A stretch of DNA of 64,000 bases from Anisodus tanguticus (GCA_034509755.1 CM067539.1:26622501-26686500), one strand, 5' to 3'; counted from the first letter of the stretch, positions 25,890 to 36,425 are shown. Numbers and translations are program-made. Notes: generated by a model from the letters alone, not told the origin.

Positions 25890-26225
25890 CTCGGTCCACT
25901 CTAGTTGCTTTGGCGGTCGAGTGTCCAATTTCTTTTCGCCTTTCTTTAGGCCTTCGCATCATTTAGGACCTGGAAACTCTGGCCCACCTTACTAGGTGTC
26001 CATTACTTTTCCTATGAAATGAATTCTGGCCCCACTCCAGTCGCCCGGAGGCTTTGTATGACTGAGTGTCCACTTTCTTTATATCAAAGGAATTTTGGCC
26101 CACTCCAGTCGCCCGGAGGCTTTGTATGACTGAATGTCCAATATCATTCTATGAAAGGAATTTTGGCCCACTCCAGTCGCCCGGAGGCTTTGTATGACTG
26201 AGTGTCCAATATCATCCTATGAAGG
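25890..26225 (-). repeat. Minisatellite in copia element 2
   Basis: About five units share GGCCCACTCCAGTCGCCCGG and TTTGTATGACTGAGTGTCCA, with a period of about 65-80 bp. There is at least one more unit than in element 1, as expected for copy-number drift. Confidence 0.75.
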
Positions 26226-26302
26226 ATCTTCTGTCAAATAATATGACAGGCTCAACTTCATTAACTTTTAGACTTCTTCCGTTATGTGCGAACATACTTT
26301 AC

Positions 26303-26771
26303 ACTGTACTTCTGGCAAAGTTCTCTGGCCCAAAAAGATAATAGCCCACAGCCCGTGACCCGAGAACCCGGAACCGGACCGGACCGGACGGGCGGCAGCG
26401 GCGCGCGTGTGGTCTTTCCTCGAACCGAAGCACATCTAGGTCCTCCCTCCTTTAAACACATGGGATACCCCTTGGGGTCCCAAACCCCAAACCAATTTCG
26501 AATCTTATATACACAACAATTCTTTCTTCCTCTACCGATGAGGGAGAATTACACACAATACCACACTTTTCATGCTTCAAACACCTTACTTCGTGAACCA
26601 ATATCTCTTTCATTTCTCAATGAAATTTGACGATTCTTGGCCCTACGGTTATCTACGTACTTAGTAGATCATGCATGTGTGAAGAACCGGATTCTCCAAC
26701 ATACGTTACACTAGTGTTTAAGCCGTTAAAGTTGGTCGGTCGCAACTCCCGCCAAAGGCAAATTTCCAACA
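26303..26771 (-). repeat. Copia element 2, truncated 5' LTR
   Basis: It corresponds to about 22305-22831 of the full LTR. The outer end GGCAAATTTCCAACA is intact and the inner part is missing. Confidence 0.8.
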
Positions 26772-28177
26772 AATAGTACATTTATGTCTGGCTTATTAAG
26801 AGAGCTCCACAATATCAATTTTTTTTGTTCAATCAAAGAAAGATACAAGTACTAAAGCAGTCGAATACAACACTTCTCATACACAAAAATTAAAAAATGT
26901 CTAAATTACACTTGAGAGCTGAAGCAGTCGGGATATTAAAATTGTTTAGCTAATATTTGCAAATTACATGTTCTTCTAAGTATACTGTTACTTTAAATTA
27001 ATTAGATATATTGTGAGAACAATATTTTTACTCTATTAATATTTCCAACTATTTTAAGGATACTACAAAAACATAAATATAAATAACTTTGTTGATATTT
27101 ATCTAGAATATTAATACGTTGGAAAATGTTATTATCATAGTGTAATACTTATCTTATGTTTTTTAAAATATTACAATATTCACTCAAAATTATAGTATAC
27201 AGTAAATGACTAAATGGATAGGAGACTAAGAGATTTTTTTCGTTGAAGATAGGAGAATAAGAGATGAGTATGAGAAAATTGTAGATGTCGAGTCATATCA
27301 ATGATACAGTGACATGCAACTAGTAACAATAAGAACGTGATATTAAGAAAGTCAAAAAAGTTAGAACCTTTATGTCTGGCTTATTAAGACGGCTCCACAA
27401 TGTCATGACTTTTTTGTCCAATAAACAAAAATACAAATACAAAAAAAGTCAAATCGACAATTTTAAGGCATACAAATAAGAAAATGCCTAAATTACCTTT
27501 GAGAGCTGAAACAGACATATTGATGAAAAACAATTTGCTTCTAATCTCCTATTAATGGTAGTAATATTATCTAATACCAGCTAAATACCCCGAATTGTGT
27601 ACGGGCCGAAACACAAGTAAAAATATTAAAATTTATTATTATTTTTTCCTTTGAATTTTGGATTGGTATGATAAATTATTTTTATTTAGTATTATAAAAA
27701 TATAAATTTTTTGCGTGTAATATTTAAATCATTTATCTAATAGTTAAATTATAGGTTCTCCTACATATACAATTAGTTAAAATTAGTTTAGTAATCGCTT
27801 GAGAACCATGGTAAAAATATTTTCAACTATTTTTAAAGATATTACAAAAATTTAAATATAAATAACTCAAAATTATACTTGTATACAGTAAATGACTTAA
27901 CAGATAGGAGAATAAGGAGAATGTATGAGAAAAGTATAGATGTTCATTCATATCAATGATGCACTGGTATGCAATTAGTAACTATAAGCACATGGCATCC
28001 AGAAAGCCAAAAAAGATAGTACTTTTATGTCTGGTTTATTAAGAGAGCTCCACAATATCAATTTTTTTTGTTCAATCAAAGAAAGATACAAGTACTAAAG
28101 CAGTCGAATAAAACACTTCTCATACACAAAAATTAAAAATTGTCTTAATTACACTTGAGAGTTGAAGCAGTCGGGAT
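26772..28177. repeat. Helitron-like array unit (about 1.25 kb)
   Basis: The unit starts at TACATTTATGTCTGGC and holds a type A hairpin at 27589-27605 (CCCGAATTGTGTACGGG). From about 28020 the next unit begins with the same AGAGAGCTCCACAATATC phrase. Once insertions are subtracted, the units starting near 26780, 28030 and 30660 are each about 1.25 kb. No coding potential was seen. Confidence 0.8.
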
Positions 28178-28185
28178 ATTAAAAT

Positions 28186-29309
28186 TAGAGGTGAACGGGT
28201 CCGGGTACCCAAACATTTTTTAACTACCCGGACCCTACCCGGTAAAAGATCGGTTCCTAAATTTACTATCCGGAACCGCAGGGTCCGGGTAGGTTCCCGG
28301 GTACCCTGTAAATAAAAAACACAGATGAAGCAATAATTTTTTAGCCTATGAGAATCAAAAAGAGTTCTAAAATAATTTCATCCAATAGTTTTTTAGCCTG
28401 CAATCAGAGTTTTTAGTACCCTTATAAGAAGTTTTAGAAAACTTATTCATTGTAGAAAAGCTAATTGTGTAACCAAAACCTAAAATTGCATGCCAAATTT
28501 GACACTCAATTAATTGAACGGGTTGATTTTAAAATAAATTTGGAAATATCTTAATTAAACTTATTTTCGTGTTCATAAGCTCTTCGATACAAAAGAAAAG
28601 GTTTATTATACTAGTAAATCCCTAAATTTCATCTTCACAGCTATAAAAATATACACAAATTTTAAAAATAGATTTACATTTCAAATGAAAAAATAATACA
28701 AATTGAAGATGAGTATCGCCTGAAATAGAACAGAAGCATAGGATATTAAAAAGAAATTGAAGAGTTAGATATGAACCCATATGCATTTTAGGAACGACGT
28801 GAACACAACCAAGGGAGAGAAAGAGGCAAAGGTGAAGCTTCAACGACGACAACGATGAAAGTACCTGAGAGAAAGCTTCAACAACGACGACGATGAAGCT
28901 CGGTGGTGTAGCTAAAACGCCATTGTTATTGAGAGAGTTTTGGGTGTTTTCTCTTAGGGCACAAAGAGCATTCTAGAATAAAGGGGTGAAAAAGCTGAAA
29001 TATTTGCATCTTGAGGTGGGGAAAATCAATGTGCAGGCGTGCAACAAACAATTTTGGAGAAAGTTAAAAGTAGTCCAAATGTTTCTAAAAAAAGTAAAAA
29101 TATTTAATATTTTATAGGTTCCGGGTATCGGTTCCGGGTCCGGATACCCTGTCTCTATTTGCCGGAACCGAAACCGGACCCGACATTGATCGGTTCCTAA
29201 TTTTACTACCCGGACCCTACCCGTTATTATAATATATCTACCCGGAACCTACCCGTTAGTGTCGGTTCCGGTTGGGTATTTGGGTACCCTGTACCCGTGC
29301 TCACGCCTA
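28186..29309. mobile_element. Non-autonomous hAT-type element (1.12 kb)
   Basis: The termini are inverted: left TAGAGGTGAACGGGT...GGGTACCC and right GGGTACCC...GTGCTCACGCCTA. Flanks are ATTAAAAT (28178-28185) and ATCAAAAT (29310-29317), an 8-bp duplication with one change, as expected of hAT transposons. The empty-site sequence ATATTAAAATTGTTTAGC is seen near 26935 and 34391. Subterminal regions repeat phrases such as CCGGACCCTACCCG. No transposase was seen; an imperfect direct repeat with AAGCTTCAACAACGACGACG lies near 28830-28900. Confidence 0.85.
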
Positions 29310-30393
29310 ATCAAAATTGTTTAGCTAATATTTGCAAATTACATGTTCTTCTAAATAAACTGGTACTTTAAATTAATTAGATATATTGTGAGAACAATAT
29401 TTTTACTCTATTAATATTTCCAACTATTTTAAGGATACTACAAAAACATAAATATAAATAACTTTGTTGATATTTATCTAGAATATTAATACGTTGGAAA
29501 ATGTTATTATCATAGTGTAATACTTATCTTATGTTTTTTAAAAATATAAAATATTACAATATTCACTCAAAATTATAGTACACAGTAAATGACCAAATGG
29601 ATAGGAGACTAAGAGATTTATTTAGTTGAAGATAGGAGAATAAGAGATGAGTATGAGAAAAGTGTAGATGTCCAGTCATATCAATGATGCAGTGACATGC
29701 AACTAGTAACAATAAGAACGTGGTATTAAGAAAGTCAAATAAGTTATAACCTTTATGCCTGGCTTATTAAGACGGCTCCACAATGTCATGACTTTTTTGT
29801 CCAATAAACGAAAATACAAATACTAAAGAAGTCAAATCGACAATTTTAAGGCATACAAATCAAAAAATGCCTAAATTACCTTTGAGAGCTGAAGCAGACA
29901 TATTGATGAAAAACAATTTGCTTCTAATCTCCTATTAATGGTAGTAATATTATCTAATACCAGCTAAAATACCCCGTATTGTGCACATGCTGAAACACAT
30001 GTAAAAATATTAAATTTAGTATTATTTTTTCCTTTGAGTTTTGGATTGATATGACAAAATTATTTTAATTTAGTATTATAAAAATATAAATTTTAGCGAG
30101 TAATATTTAAATCATTTATCTAATAGGTAAATTATAGGTTCTCCTACATATACAATTACTTAAAATTAATTTAGTAATCTTTTGAGAACCGTGGTAAAAA
30201 TATTTTCAACTATTTTTATAAAATTTTACAAAAATTTAAATATAAATAACTCAAAATTATACTTGTATCGTAAATGACTTAACAGATAAGAAAATAAGAA
30301 AATGTATGAGAAAAGTATAGATGTCCATTCATATCAAAGATGCAGTGGTATGCAATTAGTAACTATAAGCACATGGCATCAAGAAAGCCAAAA
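29310..30393. repeat. Helitron-like array unit after the hAT element
   Basis: It continues the unit interrupted by the 28186-29309 insertion, with a type A hairpin remnant near 29973. From about 29580 it is nearly identical to 20480-21298. The remainder of the unit resumes after the SINE at 30664-30719. Confidence 0.8.
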
Positions 30394-30409
30394 AAGATAG
30401 TACATTTAT

Positions 30410-30647
30410 TTTCCAAAAAAAGGTGGAACTCCCACCCTAGGAGCCCCCACACTCCGGTCCGACAGGTCTGTGAATGAGGTAAATCATGGTGACTCAATAG
30501 ATTTCAAAGGTTAGACCAGTACCACGCTGCGCACAAGGACCCTCCTTTATTTCAAGAAGTAACCCCCACACTGCCGCTGACGGGATTCGATCCTTGGCCA
30601 TTTTCCAAATATCCCCCTTGATAACCAATTGAGCTGCCCAAGCGGAC
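30410..30647 (-). mobile_element. tRNA-derived SINE, copy 2, with 16-bp target-site duplication
   Basis: The 238 bp are flanked by AAGATAGTACATTTAT on both sides (30394-30409 and 30648-30663). On the minus strand the A box lies near 30624-30638 and the B box near 30581-30593. The T-rich end TTTTTTTGGAAA forms the 3' tail. The phrase GATAGTACATTTATGTCTGG elsewhere in the array shows the pre-insertion state. Confidence 0.9.
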
Positions 30648-30944
30648 AAGATAGTACATTTATGTCTGGCTTATTAAGAGAGCTCCACAATATCAAATTT
30701 TTTTGTTCAATCAAAAAAAGATACAAGTAAAGCTGGCCAGTGGGCCGGGACAGCCCGACCCTGACCCCGACCCGAGCCCGTCCCGAGCCCGCCCCGACCC
30801 CGCCAAAAAAAAAAATAAAATTACGGGGGCGGGACTCGAACTCGGGACGGGATGAGGTCTCGTCCCGCGAGACCCGAGCCCGCCCCAGGCCCGCGAGACC
30901 CGAGCCCGCCCCGAGCCCGCCCCGACCCCGACCTCGCTTTTGCA

Positions 30945-31000
30945 AAAATGGCCGTTGCACCAACGGCCATTTTAGATTATGGTCGTTGGCCAACGGCCAT
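30945..31000. repeat. Paired palindromes near the left end of the hAT element
   Basis: AAAATGGCCGTTG and CAACGGCCATTTT form a perfect 13-bp inverted repeat with a 3-base loop (30945-30973). Directly after it, ATGGTCGTTGGCCAACGGCC (30979-30998, continuing AT) is a nearly perfect 22-bp palindrome. hAT transposases bind repeated subterminal sites, so these are candidates; that role is inferred. Confidence 0.6.
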
Positions 31001-31414
31001 TTTAGCCCCCCCCCCCTCCCCCAACCCCCTACCCCTTAATATTTATTTTTAACCCATAAGTTATTATATTTACACTTTAACCCAATTTTTCAACTATAAA
31101 TAACTCATTTTCTCTTCATCTTTCTCACAAATCTTCCTACAATCTCTCTAATTTCTCAATATATCTCTCTACAATTCTACATTGTTTGCTAAATATTCAA
31201 TTTTATTTATTCATTTGGGAATTGGTAGTGAAGTTGGCAACTAGCTTGAGGATCTTCCATCGAGCAAAGTTTCAATTTTCAACCTCTCGATTACACGTCG
31301 ACGTTACGTCAACGTTTGGTACATTCGTTCCTTCATTAAATTATTATTGTCTGTTTATTTAGTTTAGATCACTTAATTATTGTCTTTAATTATTTATTTA
31401 TTATCATAATTAAA

Positions 31415-31920
31415 ATGGAAGGATTAAAAGGTATGTTTAAGGGTAAAGGTAAGGGTGCTTCTTCTAGTAGGGGCAACCAGGGCAAGGGTACTTCTTCTAG
31501 TCATCTTATTCCTACACAGGATGATTTTGTTGATACTCAACATTTTCCTACAATACCATTAGATTTAGACCAGAGCTATTTTCTCGGAACTCAAGAAGAC
31601 TTTAATTTAGACGATGATCTAGATGATATACCCACTAATGTTGATGACAACACACCCACTAGTGCACCTTCAACCGAAATACCTCCTATTCCCCCTAGTA
31701 TGAGACGAGGTCCAAAAAACGACCATTAAAATCAGATGCATGGACATTTTTTGATAGGGATGTAGAGAATCAAGTAGCCATATGTAAAATTTGTAAAAAT
31801 GTTTTAAAATTTAAAACTGGAAAAGGTCACGGTGGGACGGGGGTTTAATTAGACACGTAGTAAGTGCTCATCCAAATAGGTATGCCCAATACCAAAGCTT
31901 CAAAACCGGGTGCGCAAACG
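31415..31920 (+). pseudogene. hAT transposase N-terminus with BED zinc finger (frameshifted)
   Basis: The first frame (31415-31729, 104 residues) is Gly/Lys/Ser-rich, then acidic, and ends RRGPKNDH. Another frame continues at about 31725 with a W..FDRDVENQVAICKICK segment and later GTGV. The CKIC pair, followed by a GKGHGG turn and a histidine pair further on, is the BED-type zinc finger that binds the transposon ends. A frameshift near 31715 and stops after 31840 make it non-functional. Confidence 0.8.
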
Positions 31921-32404
31921 CCCGCTCCATCGTGACAAGGTTCACATACTAATATTGTCCCGGACCAAGTACAAGGTCAAATTAACCCTATGACGGGGGG
32001 AATTGTAGGCCCTAAATACAATAAACATAGAGATAGGGAAGCAATATCAAAATTAGTTGTGGAGGGTTTGCCTTTTTCATTTCCTTCATCTCCCGATTTT
32101 ATTCATTACATTAGAGATATATATAATCCTCGCTTTTAACGGTTTTCCTAGATCAACTCGTTAAGAGAGATGTATTTAAATTCGCACATGAATATCAACA
32201 ATATTTACGTTATTCATTATATCATTTTAATGGCAAAGTATCTATCACGTCTGATATAGGTCGTAGTACTAACAACCATGATTATTTAACGGTAACTTGT
32301 CATTGGATAGATTATAAATGGTCTATGCAAAAACGTATTTTAGCGTATAGATATATAGATGATAGGCACACCGGTACTTTTATTGCGTAAAAAATATTTA
32401 TCAA
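31921..32404 (+). pseudogene. hAT transposase middle segment with multiple stops
   Basis: Readable fragments include KYNKHRDREAISKLV and the phrase PFSFPSSPDFIHYI, typical of the part of hAT transposases between the BED finger and the catalytic core. Several stops and frame changes occur between 32130 and 32390, removing the first catalytic region. Confidence 0.65.
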
Positions 32405-33094
32405 GTGTGCGATTATTACGGAATTACCGATAAAATTATGACTATTACATTAGATAACGCTTCTAGTAACAATTACGCAATTACCATTTTAAAAAATAGT
32501 TTAACTCCGTCTTTTCCAGACCATTTTCATATAAAATGCGCGTGCCATATATATAACTTAATTGTAAAGGATGGTCTATCACTTTTTGAAGACATTCTTA
32601 GTAAAATACAATTTGCTATAAACTTTATTTTTAAAAGTAATAAAGTACAACGTAGAAAAGAATATAAAAAAATTTGTCATGATTGTGGACTACCTTTTAG
32701 AAAAATTCCACAAGAAGTATCCACTAGGTGGAATTCTTTATACGAGCAACTACTTGTTGCTTATGACTATAAATTACCTATAACTTTATTTTTTAACTCT
32801 CATAATAAAAAGCCAAATGATATGATTTTAGATAGTGATTGGGAAAAAATTTCCGAACTTATTGTATTTTTAGAGAAATTTTTTCAAGCAACAAAAGAAT
32901 TTTCCGGTATATATTATCCTACTATTTCAACTATGTTATTTTATATAACTCTAATATTTTTATTACTTAGTGAATATATAGAAAAACCAAATTATAAGGC
33001 AGCTATTAAAAAAATGTTTCTCAAAATAAAAAAATATTTTATTCCTATTCCCTCTATTTATATTATTGGTTCTCGTATTAAATCCTACTATTAA
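32405..33094 (+). pseudogene. hAT transposase core (229-residue open fragment)
   Basis: The fragment includes a TLDNASSNNYAI stretch with a likely catalytic Asp, CACHIYNLIVKDG with the conserved C..H signature, and STRWNSLYEQL with the conserved W of the RNase H-like fold. The length is about one third of a full hAT transposase. It ends by frameshift near 33080. The reading frame starts inside the domain, so the first Met is not a true start. Confidence 0.85.
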
Positions 33095-33850
33095 AATAGA
33101 CGGTACTAAATCACTAATTGAAACTATTTACGATTGTATAGAAGTACTACCACCTCCAAGTCCCAAAAATCTAAATCACCCACCACCTATTGAACAAACT
33201 AAAGAAGAAGTATTGTCTAGCGTAGAACACCAATGCAAAAATATATATAGATTTTATCAACAAGAAAATGCTAGTAACTTACCACCTTCCATACCATCTT
33301 CTTCATCTTCAACGCAACCTCACAAAAGACATGCTGTTTCTGCGGCTAGTATTGAAAGCCTCAGAAATAGAATGTGCGGTCGTACCTCTACTACTAACCA
33401 AATTAGCGAGTTGGATATTTTTGTTTTGCAGGGGTTCTGTACCGTATCAAGAAGTTATCAATGAAGATGGACATGAAGACTTGCTTTGAAATACTGAGGG
33501 GGAATGAGAAGACCTTTCCGACACTTTCAATGATGGCTCGAGATGTTTTGAACATTCAAGCGTCGTCAATCGCGTCGAAAGCGCTTTTTCTGCAGCAGAT
33601 ATCAAATAGGAGACCACGACACTCATTAGCCGGAGACGGCTTGGAAATTGCGTATTATTCGTAGATTGGATACGAGCGGAGCGGAGAAGGTGCGGTCAAC
33701 CGGAGATCAACGAAGAAGATGATGAAAACTACAACGAAATCTTAACCGAAGGTAGTGGAAGCGACGTGGATCAATTTGACCAACAAATACCAATTCCAAC
33801 CGAAGAATCACATGAAATCATCAAGCAATTAGAACAGTTTTTTTGAGAAT
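33095..33850 (+). pseudogene. hAT transposase C-terminus with dimerisation domain (broken)
   Basis: A Pro/Ser-rich linker (33120-33330) leads to an ISELDIF segment and then, in another frame (33461-33664), GNEKTFPTLSMMARDVL and IQASSIASK. That matches the hAT C-terminal dimerisation region, where intact relatives read SVASESAFS. A further frame change follows before an acidic tail (33700-33846, ending in a stop at 33843-33845). Confidence 0.8.
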
Positions 33851-34308
33851 GTAATTTTTTTAATTGTAATTTTATTATGTAATTTGTAACTTTTGGACAA
33901 CACCACAAAGTTGCAATTTAGATTTTAGACAATTGTATTTGTATTACAAAAAAATCATATGTCTATTAAATAATATAAGAGGCACAAAAACAAATTTGGG
34001 ATGTTTTTATTACACTATCTTGTTTTGTTTATTGAGTTTTTTTTATACATATGTTATTTTAAAAAAAAAAAAAAAAAAAAACCCGCCGTATCCCGACCCG
34101 AGCCCGACCCCGCCCCGAGCCCGCCCCGACCCGAGCCCGACGGGATCGGGATCGGGACGGGACGGACTTGCTCCGTCCCGCCGCACCCGACCCCGCCGAG
34201 CCCGCCGGACCCGACCCCGCCCCTTCTCCCGTCCCGCCCCGACCCCGACACCGCCAGACCCGGCCCGCCAGACCCGAGCCCGGCCCACTGGCCACTCCTA
34301 GATACAAG

Positions 34309-36233
34309 TACTAAAGCAATCGAATACAACACTTCTCACACACAAAAATTAAAAAATGTCTAAATTACACTTGAGAGCTGAAGCAGTCGGGATATTAAAA
34401 TTGTTTAGCTTATATTTGCAAATTACATGTTCTTCTAAATATACTGTTACTTTAAATTAATTAGATATATTGTGAGAACAATATTTTTACTCTATTAATA
34501 TTTCCAACTATTTTAAGGATACTGCAAAAACATAAATATAAATAACTTTGTTGATATTTATCTAGAATATTAATACGTTGGAAAATGTTATTATCATAGT
34601 GTAATACTTATCTTATGTTTTTTAAAAATATAAAATATTACATATTCACTCAAAATTATAGTATACAGTAAATGACTAAATGGATAGGAGACTAAGAGAT
34701 TTTTTTCGTTGAAGATAGGAGAATAAGAGATGAGTATGAGAAAAGTGTAGATGTCGAGTCATATCAATGATGCAGTGGCATGCAACTAGTAACACTAAGA
34801 ACGTGGTATTAAGAAAGTCAAATAAGTTAGAACCTTTATGTCTGGCTTATTAAGACGGCTCCACAATGTCATGACTTTTTTGTCCAATAAACGAAAATAC
34901 AAATACTAATGAAGTCAAATCGACAATTTTAAGGCATACAAATCAAAAAATGCCTAAATTACCTTTGATAGCCGAAGCAAACATATTGATGAAAAACAAT
35001 TTGCTTCTAATCTCCTATTAATGATAGTAATATTATCTAATACCAGCTAAAATACCCCGTATTGTGCACGGGCCGAAATACAAGTACAAATATTAAAATT
35101 TATTATTATTTTTTCCTTTGAATTTTGGATTGATATGATAAAATTATTTTTATTTAGTATTATAAAAATATAAATTTTTAGCATGTAATATTTAAATCAT
35201 TTAGCAAATAGGTAAATTATAGGTACTCCTACATATAAAATTAGTTAAAACTAATTTAGTAATCTTTCGAGAAACATAGTTAAATTATTTTCAACTATTT
35301 TAAAAGATATTACAAAAACTTAAATATAAATAATTCAAAACTATACGTGTATACAGTAAATGACTTAACGGATAGAAGAATAAGAGGTATGTATGAAAAA
35401 AGTATAGATATCAATTCATATCAATGATGGAGTGACATGCAATTAATAACTAGAAGCACTTGACATCAAGAAAGTGAAAAAAGATATTACTTTTATGTAT
35501 GGCTTATTAAGAGAGTTTCACAATATCAAATTTTTTGTTCAATCAAAGAAAGATACAAGTACTAAAGCAGTCAAATACTACATTTTTGAAACACAAAAAC
35601 TAAAAAATATCTTAATTACCTTTGAGAGCTGAAGCAATCATGTTGGTGAACTTGTCTGCTTCTAGCCTCTTATTAATACTAGTAATACTATCTAATACTA
35701 GTAAAAAATTCTCGTGCTGTGCACGAGCACAAACGCCCGTGAAAGCATTAAAATTGATGCTTATTTTTTTCTTTTGAATTTTTAATTGATAATATAAAAT
35801 AATCTTTATTTAGTATTATAAAAATATGAGTTTTGTGTGTGTAATATTAAAATCGTTTAGCTAATATTTACAAATTACAGGTTCTCCTACATATACTGTT
35901 ACTTAAAATTAATTTAGTTATATTTTGAAAACAATATTTTTACTCTATTAATATTTTGAACTATTTTAAAGATACTACAAAAAACTTACATATAAATAAC
36001 TTTATTGATATTTATCTAGAATATTAATACGTTGAAAAATGTTTTTTAAAAATATAAAATATTAAATATTCACTCAAAACTATACTCGTATATAGTAAAT
36101 GACTAAATGAATAGGAGACCAAGAGATTTTTTTTAGTCGAAGATATTAGAACAAGAGATGAGTATGAGAAAAGTGTAGATGTCCAATCATATTAATGATG
36201 CAGTGGCATGCAACAAGTAACAATAAGCACGTG
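34309..36233. repeat. Helitron-like array after the hAT element
   Basis: It begins with the remainder of the unit split by the hAT element and carries a type A hairpin at 35056-35072 and the perfect type B hairpin at 35711-35727. It ends at CACGTGATATT, where the TRIM LTR starts. No coding potential was seen. Confidence 0.8.
35711..35727 (-). repeat. Type B hairpin of the array (best-preserved copy)
   Basis: CTCGTGCTGTGCACGAG is a perfect 7-bp stem with a 3-base loop. On the minus strand the hairpin is followed by about 9 A/T bases and CTAGT. Compared with type A, both arms changed together (CTCGTG/CACGAG against CCCGT/ACGGG), so the pairing itself appears to have been kept. Confidence 0.55.
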
Positions 36234-36238
36234 ATATT

Positions 36239-36425
36239 TGTTAAGAGTCTCACATCGGATATGGAATGAGAACATGAACTCATTATATGGACTTAGACAA
36301 TCCTCACCTTACAAGCTAGATTTTGGGGTTGAGTTAGGCCCAAAATTCATTCTTTACATGGTATCAGAGCCTGACCCATTCAAATCATTGTTCACCGATG
36401 TTGGGCCCCAAAATTATATTATCCA
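36239..36425 (+). mobile_element. TRIM-like element, 5' LTR and start of internal region
   Basis: The 120-bp LTR (36239-36358) runs from TGTTAAGAGTCTCACATCGG to TTCTTTACA. TGGTATCAGAGC follows directly, and then TTGTTCACCGATGTTGGGCC. The short LTR and tiny internal region fit a terminal-repeat retrotransposon in miniature. ATATT lies just before it at 36234-36238, the same target as the solo LTR at 10734. The 3' LTR is absent because the downstream region was replaced by a gypsy fragment and a deletion. Confidence 0.75.
36359..36370 (+). other. Primer-binding site, initiator Met-tRNA type
   Basis: TGGTATCAGAGC is the usual plant retroelement primer site complementary to the 3' end of initiator Met-tRNA. 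It begins immediately after the LTR end TTTACA. Confidence 0.9.

Larger units (their letters stand above)
22832..26302 (-). pseudogene. Decayed internal region of copia element 2
   Basis: It aligns with 14423-17990 of element 1 and has no intact frame. The RT remnant is at 24420-24575 and the minisatellite is at 25890-26225. At about 26302 the sequence jumps from the leader phrase GTGCGAACATACTTTACAC (compare 12590-12608) straight into the middle of the LTR, so the 5' leader and about 750 bp of the LTR were deleted. Confidence 0.7.
21555..26771 (-). mobile_element. Degenerate Ty1/copia element 2, inserted in the SINE target-site duplication
   Basis: Same family as element 1. The intact LTR is 21555-22831; the other LTR is truncated (about 26303-26771). 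Flanks are GATAG (21550-21554) and AATAG (26772-26776), a 5-bp target-site duplication with one change. The interrupted sequence AAGATAG...TACATTTAT is intact in the paralogous copy at 30648-30663, which therefore shows the empty site. The internal region carries the same RT deletion as element 1. Confidence 0.85.
30728..34300 (+). mobile_element. hAT DNA transposon with decayed transposase
   Basis: A perfect 8-bp duplication GATACAAG (30720-30727, 34301-34308) flanks 3573 bp. The terminal inverted repeats share TGGCCAGTGGGCCGGG after a variable TAAAGC or TAGGAG start. Both ends have C/G-rich subterminal repeats of the GACCCGAGCCCG type. Inside, on the plus strand, are a BED zinc finger, an RNase H-like transposase core and a hAT dimerisation domain, in the usual order but broken by stops and frameshifts. 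An A-run lies at 34061-34080. Confidence 0.93.

Noticed and set aside
30581..30647. A functional tRNA gene at the A and B boxes
   Set aside because: No cloverleaf can be drawn. The boxes belong to a repeated 238-bp element with 16-bp target-site duplications, so it is a SINE.
31415..33850. An intact hAT transposase or domesticated transposase gene
   Set aside because: There are at least four frame changes and several stops between the BED finger and the dimerisation domain, and no plausible introns restore one frame.
703..35727. Regular hairpins read as a CRISPR array or as terminators
   Set aside because: Spacing is 0.4 to several kb, spacers are themselves repeats, and the surrounding DNA is eukaryotic.
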